Source of the DNA: Candidatus Giovannonibacteria bacterium RIFCSPLOWO2_01_FULL_46_13
GTDB taxonomy: Bacteria; Patescibacteriota; Minisyncoccia; JACPKW01; UBA11713
DNA: 10,927 nucleotides
Direction of reading: 5' to 3'
Assembly: GCA_001778785.1 (NCBI GenBank)
Contig: MFIE01000011.1
Coordinates: 257-11,183 of the forward strand
In this document: positions 1 through 5,277 of the stretch, piece by piece
How positions within the stretch are numbered: the stretch's first letter is position 1
How the letters are laid out: the number at the start of each line of letters is the position of its first letter
The notes under the pieces: model-generated
What the model was told of the DNA's origin: nothing
The model's database searches: none
Seen by the model: the letters and a program-made list of their open reading frames with translations, nothing else
Made by a program: the position numbers and the translations under genes

Positions 1-281
1 TGGGCCAGTATTTCCGGTACCTCCATTCCGGGGAAATTAATTTAGTCTCCGCGAACAAGGGCGAGGTCGTCTCCGCGCTTGAGAAGAAATATTTTGACGC
101 CGAGCGTGATTATTTCGACGGCGTAACCTTCCGGTACCCGGGCTGGTGGTTTAACGTCCGCCCGTCCAACACGGAAGACTTTTTGCGCCTGGTGCTCGAG
201 GCTGAAAACAAAGACTTGTTCAATACCAAAAAAGACGAAGTTTTAAGCTTTACATTCTCAAAAGGGGCTAAATTGGCATAA
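1..281 (+). CDS. Phosphomannomutase/phosphoglucomutase, C-terminal fragment
   Basis: This is the last 92 codons (reading from base 3) of an alpha-D-phosphohexomutase; the 5' part lies outside the window. The family interconverts hexose 1- and 6-phosphates (mannose or glucose) to feed sugar-nucleotide and cell-envelope synthesis in the cytoplasm. The fragment covers the end of domain 3 and domain 4. WWFNVRPSNTEDFLRLVLEA carries the phosphate-binding loop R-P-S-N-T-E of domain 4. The usual proline after T-E is an aspartate here. An upstream G-Q-Y-F stretch sits where the family often has G-H-Y-x-F. Mannose versus glucose preference cannot be decided from this part. The TAA stop (279-281) overlaps the A-tract of the minus-strand terminator of the convergent small gene. 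No separate plus-strand terminator is obvious: the shared hairpin has no T-tract on this strand. Confidence 0.85.
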   Translation, partial: GQYFRYLHSGEINLVSANKGEVVSALEKKYFDAERDYFDGVTFRYPGWWFNVRPSNTEDFLRLVLEAENKDLFNTKKDEVLSFTFSKGAKLA

Positions 282-317
282 AAAAATGAGGGGGAGCAGA
301 ATGTTCTACTCCCCCTC
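280..317 (-). terminator. Strong intrinsic terminator of the 34-aa small gene
   Basis: The inverted repeat has arms 288-296 and 309-317 (9 bp, GAGGGGGAG on the minus strand). One A/C mismatch follows, then four more pairs (298-301 with 304-307). On the minus strand the hairpin is followed by one A and seven Ts (complement of 280-286), a textbook Rho-independent terminator. It ends the minus-strand small gene. On the plus strand the hairpin is followed by TTGTCC, so it should work poorly for the phosphohexomutase gene. Confidence 0.9.
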
Positions 318-339
318 TTGTCCGCATCCCGTGCTATTG

Positions 340-444
340 CTACTGGGTCGCGGGGCCCGAGCCGCCGGTGTGGACCGAATAAAATTTTTTCTTCGATCTT
401 AGCTCCGATACGGAGCGTCCCGGGGGCCGTTTGGTTTTTTCCAT
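340..444 (-). CDS. Unrecognised 34-aa basic small protein with its own promoter and terminator
   Basis: I do not recognise this product. The ORF is ATG (442-444) to TAG (340-342), 34 residues, starting MEKTKRPPGRSVSELRSKKK and ending FYSVHTGGSGPATQ. It is basic in the first 20 residues and Gly/Ser/Thr-rich at the C-terminus, with no cysteine and no hydrophobic segment, so it is probably a soluble, unstructured or RNA/ribosome-binding peptide (inference). The case for a real gene rests on its signals: AAGGAGGG (451-458), 6 bases before ATG; a TTGACA/TATAAT promoter upstream (479-506); and a strong terminator 23 bases after the stop. The transcript would be about 190-200 nt. It contains a short hairpin inside the coding region (GCTCCG at 402-407 with CGGAGC at 411-416), so a functional RNA is an alternative. 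It lies downstream of trpS but is promoted separately. Confidence 0.7.
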   Translation of the reverse strand: MEKTKRPPGRSVSELRSKKKFYSVHTGGSGPATQ

Positions 445-478
445 AAAGAACCCTCCTTGAAATTATTAAGATTTCTCC

Positions 479-506
479 ATTATAGCAGGGCCTTTTATCT
501 TGTCAA
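479..506 (-). promoter_or_regulatory. Near-consensus sigma-70-type promoter for the 34-aa gene
   Basis: On the minus strand a perfect TTGACA (complement of 501-506) is followed after 16 bases by a perfect TATAAT (complement of 479-484). Transcription would start near 472 and give a leader of about 28 bases with an SD. This is the best-matching promoter in the window. It lies in the 19-47 bases just past the trpS stop, so the small gene can be expressed independently of trpS, probably strongly. Confidence 0.88.
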
Positions 507-525
507 GAGGATGTTAAAAATTAAC

Positions 526-1506
526 CTAAACCAAGCCGATCTTTTCGCGGACGAGGGTCATGGTTTTTTGTGCGGTTTTGTTTGCGGCCTTGGCCCCTTC
601 GTCCAAAATTTTCATCAAAGTTTTTTTGTTTTTCAAAAGAGATTTATATTTTTCCTGGATGCCAGAGAGTTTTTGTACTAAAAGCTCGGCTGTATCGTAT
701 TTAAACTGCCCGTAATTTTTCCCGGAATATTCCGCTTCTATTTTCGCGATCGGTTTTCCGGAGAAGGCGCTCGCGATGGAGAGAAGGTTCGAGACACCAG
801 CTTTATTTTTTAAATCATATTTAATCTCCGACCCGGAATCCGTGACGGCGGTTTTAATTTTTTTCCGGATCACGTCCGGCTCGTCTATCAAGGAGATATA
901 GTTATTTTCTCCCGCCGATTTGGACATTTTCTTTTCCGGATCGTCCAAGCCCATTACGCGGGAGGCTTCTTTTTGCAGGAGGGCTTTCGGTTCTTTGAAA
1001 GTATCGCCGTATTTAGAATTAAATTTCCTCGCAAGCGTGCGGGTTAGCTCGATATGCTGGACCTGGTCTTCGCCGACCGGAACGGCGTCCGGGTTGTATA
1101 GAAGGATGTCCGCCGCCATCAACGTCGGGTAGTTTAAAAGTCCGGCAAGAACCCCGTGCTTTTCTGATTTATCTTTAAATTGCGTCATGCGCTGGAGTTC
1201 GCCCAGGGGAGTGATGGTGTTTAAAATCCAGCCCAACTCCGCGTGCGCGGAAACATGCGACTGGATAAAAAGTGTCGTTTTTTTTGGATCAAGCCCGCAG
1301 GCCAAGTACATCGCCGCGAGATTTATCGTCTGGTTACGGAGATCTTCCGGCTCCGGGTTTTCCGTGAGCGCGTGTAGGTCGGCGATGAAAAAATAAGTCT
1401 TGTACTTATTTTGGAGTTCGACGAATCGCTTTATAGCCCCGAGGTAATTCCCGATGTGAAGGTCCCCCGAAGGCTGGACCCCTGAAACCGCAACTTCTTT
1501 TGCCAT
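526..1506 (-). CDS. trpS: Tryptophanyl-tRNA synthetase
   Basis: A class I aminoacyl-tRNA synthetase (EC 6.1.1.2) that charges tRNA-Trp with tryptophan using ATP in the cytoplasm. The 326-residue length fits the compact bacterial form. Visible motifs are S-G-V-Q-P-S-G-D-L-H-I-G-N (8-20, the HIGH-type ATP-binding motif as HIGN), AADILLY (131-137, tryptophan-pocket region), VPVGEDQVQH (142-151) and the KMSKS loop (193-197). The C-terminal helical anticodon-binding region follows, including an acidic/basic helix rich in K and A at the end. The ATG start at 1506 fits the family's usual N-terminus, and no upstream SD is visible. A TAAAAT box 6 bases before ATG suggests a nearly leaderless mRNA. It is divergent from the Cas2-like regulator, with 74 bases between the two chosen starts. 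Confidence 0.97.
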   Translation of the reverse strand: MAKEVAVSGVQPSGDLHIGNYLGAIKRFVELQNKYKTYFFIADLHALTENPEPEDLRNQTINLAAMYLACGLDPKKTTLFIQSHVSAHAELGWILNTITPLGELQRMTQFKDKSEKHGVLAGLLNYPTLMAADILLYNPDAVPVGEDQVQHIELTRTLARKFNSKYGDTFKEPKALLQKEASRVMGLDDPEKKMSKSAGENNYISLIDEPDVIRKKIKTAVTDSGSEIKYDLKNKAGVSNLLSIASAFSGKPIAKIEAEYSGKNYGQFKYDTAELLVQKLSGIQEKYKSLLKNKKTLMKILDEGAKAANKTAQKTMTLVREKIGLV

Positions 1507-1512
1507 AGAGCT

Positions 1513-1541
1513 ATTTTACTATCTTGGAGATAAATTATAAA
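1513..1541 (-). promoter_or_regulatory. Putative trpS promoter (leaderless type)
   Basis: On the minus strand TAAAAT (complement of 1513-1518, five of six consensus matches) ends 6 bases before the trpS ATG. With a 17-base spacer the -35 would be TTTATA (complement of 1536-1541, four of six). A second -10-like TATAAT (complement of 1534-1539) lies 27 bases before ATG, but I see no good -35 for it. Either assignment leaves a leader too short or too poor for an SD. Confidence 0.45.
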
Positions 1542-1566
1542 GCTATGTTTTTATTTAACGCTATCG

Positions 1567-1577
1567 CGTATAATACG
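1567..1577 (+). promoter_or_regulatory. TATAAT -10 box inside an 11-base dyad, for the Cas2-like regulator
   Basis: A perfect TATAAT at 1569-1574 ends 6 bases before the chosen ATG at 1581, so transcription should begin at or next to the start codon. The box sits in the perfect palindrome CGTAT-A-ATACG (1567-1577). That could be an autoregulatory operator (inference). No convincing -35 is present 16-18 bases upstream. Confidence 0.5.
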
Positions 1578-1580
1578 TTC

Positions 1581-2111
1581 ATGCCTAAATACAGCAACCT
1601 TACCGGAAAGGTTTTGGGGCTTTTGGCAACTGGCGCGCTATTGGGCTTCACTAAAGATAAGCAGCAAAGACTGGAACTTATCAGAGATGCCGATTATATT
1701 TGGCAGACTATAGATCAGAAAGAGCTCCTAAGTTTACTAAGAAAATTTAAGGTGTTGGGGTATGTTCACGGGGACAATAAAAAGATAGATCTCTCGGATA
1801 GGGGGAAAGCTCGTTGGCTAAGATATAAATTAAAAGATATAAAGCTAAGCCGACAGAAAAGATGGGACAGAAAATGGCGAATGGTTTTGTTTGACATTCA
1901 GGAATCCAAGAAGAAAACCAGAGATGCGTTAAGGAGAAAACTAAAAGAGATTGGCTTTTTGGAATTCCAAAAAAGTGTTTTTGTATATCCCTACCCTTGC
2001 AGGGATGAAATAAATTTTATCATTAACTTTTTTGATGTTGCAGAGTTCGTATATTATCTTGAGACAGAAATTAGCCCGGATGATCTTTTAAAAAAGAACT
2101 TTAAACTTTAG
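1581..2111 (+). CDS. PaaX-type regulator with Cas2-like C-terminal domain (not a CRISPR cas2)
   Basis: A 176-residue protein of a family common in CPR genomes and often auto-annotated as Cas2 or as a PaaX-like repressor; its target is unknown. A short hydrophobic stretch (about 10-23) is followed by a winged-helix-like segment (about 40-83, ending in L-S-D-R-G-K-A-R-W-L). A Cas2-like ferredoxin domain follows (about 98-165), with WRMVLFDIQE (D105 at the position of the Cas2 aspartate) and QKSVFVYPYPCRDE (130-143). I chose ATG 1581 over the 57-base longer ATG at 1524 because a TATAAT lies between them and the family begins near here. No SD is present. Of 14 Arg codons 11 are AGA/AGG, and the gene is AT-richer than its neighbours, which may reflect transfer or weaker codon selection. 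No other cas gene or array is present. It is likely DNA-binding and possibly autoregulated. Confidence 0.8.
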   Translation: MPKYSNLTGKVLGLLATGALLGFTKDKQQRLELIRDADYIWQTIDQKELLSLLRKFKVLGYVHGDNKKIDLSDRGKARWLRYKLKDIKLSRQKRWDRKWRMVLFDIQESKKKTRDALRRKLKEIGFLEFQKSVFVYPYPCRDEINFIINFFDVAEFVYYLETEISPDDLLKKNFKL

Positions 2112-2121
2112 GTAGCTTTGC

Positions 2122-2149
2122 TTGACATTTTAAGCTCGAACAAGTTAAT
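2122..2149 (+). promoter_or_regulatory. Putative promoter of the XRE-type gene
   Basis: A perfect TTGACA at 2122-2127 lies 10 bases past the regulator stop. A 16-base spacer leads to GTTAAT (2144-2149, four of six matches to TATAAT). Transcription would start near 2156, giving a leader of about 44 bases with an SD. Read-through from the Cas2-like gene is also possible. Confidence 0.5.
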
Positions 2150-2188
2150 CTTATCAAAAGTTTGAATCTTGGTGATTGCAAAATAAAT

Positions 2189-2194
2189 GGGAGG
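2189..2194 (+). promoter_or_regulatory. Shine-Dalgarno that fixes the XRE-gene start
   Basis: GGGAGG lies 5 bases before ATG 2200. It decides in favour of that start over an in-frame TTG at 2176, which has no SD. Confidence 0.8.
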
Positions 2195-2199
2195 ATGAA

Positions 2200-2604
2200 A
2201 TGCCAAGGAAACGTTTTGGACTTAAGGATTCCGTAGATGCAGATCTTATCTCTCGACTAATAGCCGAGGGGTTAAGAAAAACTGGAAAAACCCAAGCAGA
2301 AGCCTGTGATGAAACGGGGATACACAGGTCGCACCTATCCAAAGTATTGAGAAAGAAAAAGAGCCTTGGTCGTAATAATCTTCTTTCTCTTGCGCGAGTT
2401 CTCGAGATACCACTTGAAAAAATCTTTGAAGCTGCCAATATCGAAAATGACATCATGAACATGTCGCTATCGGAGATTGTATCAACTTGGAAGTCCTTTG
2501 AGCGTTACGGAATTCATCGCACTCACCTTGCTCGCTTCCGGAACGACCGGGATTTTGCGATGGCGGTTAGCCAGACTATCCGCTTACTTTGCAAGGACAA
2601 GTAA
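2200..2604 (+). CDS. XRE/Cro-C1-type helix-turn-helix protein
   Basis: A 134-residue putative DNA-binding protein with no recognised specific name. Residues about 12-76 form an XRE-like HTH domain: LISRLIAEGLRKTGKTQAEA, then recognition-helix region GIHRSHLSKVLRKKK (40-54), then NNLLSLARVLEIPLEKIFEA. The second half (about 88-131) is not a known domain to me. It repeats the recognition-helix motif as GIHRTHLARFR (104-114), so it may be a second, degenerate HTH. There is no signal peptide or membrane segment. The gene lies 88 bases after the Cas2-like regulator on the same strand, with its own probable promoter and an SD, and ends at a terminator. It may be a transcriptional regulator or an antitoxin-like protein, but no toxin gene is adjacent. 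Confidence 0.75.
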   Translation: MPRKRFGLKDSVDADLISRLIAEGLRKTGKTQAEACDETGIHRSHLSKVLRKKKSLGRNNLLSLARVLEIPLEKIFEAANIENDIMNMSLSEIVSTWKSFERYGIHRTHLARFRNDRDFAMAVSQTIRLLCKDK

Positions 2605-2621
2605 GAGTAACTAAAAGGTCC

Positions 2622-2656
2622 AAAGAACCTAGCTTCACAAGAGTTAGGTTCTTTTT
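2622..2656 (+). terminator. Intrinsic terminator after the XRE gene, shared with convergent rnj
   Basis: The stem AAAGAACCTA (2622-2631) pairs with TAGGTTCTTT (2645-2654), extended inwards by a G-T, a C-G and a T-A pair. On the plus strand the T-run of the 3' arm continues to 2656 (CTTTTTAGTT). On the minus strand the hairpin is followed by GGACCTTTTAG, so it can also act, more weakly, on rnj transcripts. Confidence 0.85.
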
Positions 2657-2658
2657 AG

Positions 2659-4479
2659 TTAGACCTCTATGATAACCGGCAGGACCATTGGCCTTCTTTC
2701 GGTTTTGCGGAAGAGGAATTTGCCCAGCTCTTCGCGGAGCTCGTCTTTCAAGAACGTCCAGTTGATGGGGTGCATCTCGGCGGTTGATTCCTCGATAACT
2801 TTTCGGATCATATGCCGCGCTTGCGAGAGGAGGTCTCTAGATTCGCGCAAATATACGAACCCGCGCGAGATGATATCGGGGGAGCCTTTTACTTTTCCAG
2901 ATCCGGAATCGACAACCGCGATTATGACGAAGATCCCGTCTTCAGCGAGCATCTGCCGGTCGCGCAAAACGACTTCTTTGACGTCGCCCACGCCCAAGCC
3001 GTCTACCATGACGAGATTTGCTGGAGCTTTTTGTGTAGATTTCTTTATGGAGGTTTTATCCATCAAGGCGATTTCCCCGTCCTCGACGATCAAAACACCT
3101 TCCGGTTTTACGCCCGCCGCGCGAGCGATGTCGGTGTGCAGTTTTAACATGAAATAATTTCCGTGCATCGGGATAAAATATTTCGGGTTAATTATCTGGA
3201 TCATTTCTTTCAAGTCCTCGCCCTTGGCGTGCCCGGAAGCGTGGATGTCCATGGTTTCGGAGTGGTAAATTCTTCCGCGCTCAGCTTTCCTGTAAAGTAT
3301 ATCTTTCAATCTTTGGACAGAAGCTTCGTTACCGGGAACGATCGAAGAAGAAAATATTATGGAGTCCTCTGGCTTTAATTGTATATATTTATGCTCGCCC
3401 GAAGCGATACGCATCAATGCGGCGTGGTCCTCGCCCTGGGCGCCCGTGCAGATGATCATGATTTTATCGTCGGGATAATTTCCGATTTCCTCTTTTTGTA
3501 TGAAAGTCCCTTTCTGGACTTTCAAATATCCGAGTTCCTGCGCTACGGCCGTATTGTTTTTCATTGAAGTTCCTTCGATGACGATTTTCCTGCCATATTT
3601 TTCGGCAAGCCAAATTAATTGCTGGACGCGCGTTAAGAGGGAAGAGAAAGTCGCCGCGATAAGGCGGCCTTTGGTCTGAATAAAAATTTCTTCGAGGTTT
3701 TTCTGTATCTCTGATTCGGAAATTGTCCTTCCGGATTCCTTGGAACCGGTCGAATCGGAGACCATTAACATAACCCCCCCGGCGCCGATTTCTTTCAAGC
3801 GGTTCATATCGGCAGGTTTTTCATTTACTGGGGTGTGGTCGAATTTCCAGTCTCCGGTATGGAAAACCGTTCCAACTGGGGACCTTAAGACAACCCCCAC
3901 GGAATCCGGGATGTTGTGGTTTACGTGCACGAATTCCACTTCGAACTGCCCAAGTTTTAACTTGGAATTTTCGTCGATCGTCTCGATTTTTGGAGGTGGA
4001 AGGTTTTTGAAATCTTCCTGCCTTTTCAAAATCATCCCGCGCGTCAAGGCGGTCGTGTAGAAAACCGGCGAACCCAAAGGCTCGACTAAGTGGGGGATTC
4101 CTCCCATGTGGTCGTAGTGGCCGTGGGTTACGATAACTCCGCGAATATTTTTACGCTTTGGGCGGAGGTAATCTATGTTCGGGATGATGTAATCGATCCC
4201 GGGCATGTCTTCCTCGGGGAATTGCAGGCCCATGTCCACGATCACGATGTCGTCTTTGTATTCGTACACGTAGCAGGAGCGGGTAACTTCGCCGCAACCT
4301 CCCAAGGGTAAGAATTTAAATTTTAATTCGCTTCCCGGTTCCGGCTTTTGCAATTCAACCGGATGCGCTCCGGATGTATCGTTAAAGTGCCTGGCCTGTC
4401 CGCGGCGCGGCCCGTGCCGGCCGTGTCCACCGCCTCGATTTCCTCCCGGTCTCCTTTCAGCTTGTTTGTTTGGTATCAT
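2659..4479 (-). CDS. rnj: Ribonuclease J (metallo-beta-lactamase/beta-CASP RNase)
   Basis: A 606-residue RNase J, an endonuclease and 5'-to-3' exonuclease for mRNA decay and rRNA maturation in the cytoplasm. The metal site is TH-G-H-Y-D-H-M-G-G (HxHxDH at 119-124), with H188 (HVNHN), FHTGDWKFD (D210) and the late H-A-S-G-H-A (H417) and P-M-H-G (H439). The beta-CASP part includes ATFSSLLTRVQQL (277-289). The C-terminal domain spans about 490-606. Residues 1-35 are an unusual Arg/Gly/His-rich, probably disordered tail (RRPGGNRGGGHGRHGPRRGQ). The ATG at 4479 is chosen because the in-frame extension to 4575 translates the tRNA and is an artefact. No SD is visible in the 20-base leader after the tRNA. 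This is the last gene of the secG-sbp-gpi-tRNA-rnj operon. Confidence 0.95.
   Translation of the reverse strand: MIPNKQAERRPGGNRGGGHGRHGPRRGQARHFNDTSGAHPVELQKPEPGSELKFKFLPLGGCGEVTRSCYVYEYKDDIVIVDMGLQFPEEDMPGIDYIIPNIDYLRPKRKNIRGVIVTHGHYDHMGGIPHLVEPLGSPVFYTTALTRGMILKRQEDFKNLPPPKIETIDENSKLKLGQFEVEFVHVNHNIPDSVGVVLRSPVGTVFHTGDWKFDHTPVNEKPADMNRLKEIGAGGVMLMVSDSTGSKESGRTISESEIQKNLEEIFIQTKGRLIAATFSSLLTRVQQLIWLAEKYGRKIVIEGTSMKNNTAVAQELGYLKVQKGTFIQKEEIGNYPDDKIMIICTGAQGEDHAALMRIASGEHKYIQLKPEDSIIFSSSIVPGNEASVQRLKDILYRKAERGRIYHSETMDIHASGHAKGEDLKEMIQIINPKYFIPMHGNYFMLKLHTDIARAAGVKPEGVLIVEDGEIALMDKTSIKKSTQKAPANLVMVDGLGVGDVKEVVLRDRQMLAEDGIFVIIAVVDSGSGKVKGSPDIISRGFVYLRESRDLLSQARHMIRKVIEESTAEMHPINWTFLKDELREELGKFLFRKTERRPMVLPVIIEV
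3501..3524 (-). repeat. Perfect 9-bp inverted repeat inside the rnj coding region
   Basis: TGAAAGTCC (3501-3509) and GGACTTTCA (3516-3524) form a perfect stem with a 6-base loop. It would form a hairpin in the rnj mRNA. It may be only a codon-level coincidence. Confidence 0.5.
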
Positions 4480-4499
4480 ATATTTTTTATTTGTAATAG

Positions 4500-4581
4500 T
4501 GGGCGAGAGAGGATTTGAACCTCCATGGGTTGCCCCACACGCTCCTGAAGCGTGCGCGTCTGCCAGTTTCGCCACTCGCCC
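4500..4581 (-). tRNA. tRNA-Leu, anticodon CAG
   Basis: An 82-nt class II tRNA that decodes CUG. The acceptor stem is GGGCGAG/CTCGCCC (4575-4581 with 4501-4507), with A as discriminator (4500). The D-arm contains GGCGAAACTGGCAGACGC. The anticodon arm is CACGC-TTCAGGA-GCGTG with CAG at positions 34-36. A long variable arm hairpin (TGGG-GCAA-CCCA), as expected for Leu, is followed by a T-arm GGAGG-TTCAAAT-CCTCT with one G-T pair. The 3' CCA is not encoded (the next bases are CTA), so nucleotidyltransferase must add it. The 5' end abuts the gpi stop codon, and rnj starts 20 bases past the 3' end. The gene is probably cotranscribed and released by RNase P and RNase Z. Confidence 0.96.
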
Positions 4582-5277
4582 TTAAATTATTTTCTGGAAA
4601 CAGTTTTCTATAGTTAGTAAATTTAAATATTTTTCAGGTTTAATCAAAAATTCTAAGTTTTTGGGATTATCTTTCATGTCGAGAAGGGAAGCGTCCCATG
4701 TAATCCCAAGTTCTGGGATTTCTTTAGGCTCTAACCGTATCAAGTCCGGAACTTTTTCGTACTGCGGATTTTTTTCAAACCGCACCTCGCCGTTTGGGGA
4801 TTGTAATATGTAGTACGCGCTCCCGCGCATGTCTTCGTATGTTTGGTAATCGTATTCAAAGGGCCCAATCCAATTCGCCATTTTTAAATTCCTGTCCTCG
4901 GGATTCATCGAAACGTGTCCAAATCCCGGAGGCATTATGGCTTTCTGTCCTTTCGCGGTTTCAACTAAATAAATTTCTTCGATGACGCGGGGATTATCTT
5001 CGCTCGGGCGCTGGATCAGGTACCAAGCTCGCCCATCCAAAACGGTATAGATTTCTGGATAATAAACTCCGCTTGGATTTTTGGGGTGATAATGCCCGAA
5101 CGTCTTAGGGAGTTCCCGGCCGATTAAGCCTGGGAATATAGTTGTTTCATCATATCTGACGCCGTCTATGTTGTCAATATCGCGCTCAACTTCGTAGACA
5201 ACTCTGTCCACGGGGCCCAACTCAAAGAGGACCGGGGATAACTCTTTAATTGTCCTTTTGGAAAATTTTCCAGACAT
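4582..5277 (-). CDS. Cupin-type glucose-6-phosphate isomerase
   Basis: A 231-residue enzyme of the metal-dependent cupin phosphoglucose isomerase family (PF06560-type, EC 5.3.1.9) that interconverts glucose 6-phosphate and fructose 6-phosphate. The family was first described in archaea and differs from the usual SIS-domain Pgi. The cupin motifs are KTFGHYHP (H62, H64), [16 protein letters not shown] (E75) and [12 protein letters not shown] (H121), giving the expected His/His/Glu/His metal site. The chosen ATG (5275-5277) overlaps the end of the SBP gene by 32 bases. There is no SD, so translation is probably coupled. A longer in-frame start at 5349 would add 24 unlikely residues deep in the SBP gene. 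The TAA stop (4582-4584) directly precedes the tRNA-Leu 5' end. A closely related non-catalytic cupin cannot be excluded. Confidence 0.85.
   Translation of the reverse strand: MSGKFSKRTIKELSPVLFELGPVDRVVYEVERDIDNIDGVRYDETTIFPGLIGRELPKTFGHYHPKNPSGVYYPEIYTVLDGRAWYLIQRPSEDNPRVIEEIYLVETAKGQKAIMPPGFGHVSMNPEDRNLKMANWIGPFEYDYQTYEDMRGSAYYILQSPNGEVRFEKNPQYEKVPDLIRLEPKEIPELGITWDASLLDMKDNPKNLEFLIKPEKYLNLLTIENCFQKII

Noticed and set aside
340..444. Double-glycine bacteriocin or pheromone precursor
   Set aside because: A GG occurs at residues 27-28, but the distance from the E-L pair does not fit the leader consensus, the would-be mature peptide is 6 residues, and no peptidase or exporter gene is adjacent.
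1524..1580. Longer start for the Cas2-like regulator at 1524
   Set aside because: A TATAAT box lies between this ATG and the ATG at 1581, and the extra 19 residues do not look like the family.
1581..2111. CRISPR-associated cas2
   Set aside because: The Cas2-like fold is fused to a winged-helix-like part, and there is no array, cas1 or other cas gene; this is the PaaX-type family.
2669..3157. 162-aa plus-strand ORF opposite rnj
   Set aside because: Antisense shadow of the conserved RNase J C-terminal region.
4480..4575. 32-residue N-terminal extension of RNase J beginning [11 protein letters not shown]
   Set aside because: It is the in-frame translation of the tRNA-Leu gene, a common annotation artefact. 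The ATG at 4479 is used instead.
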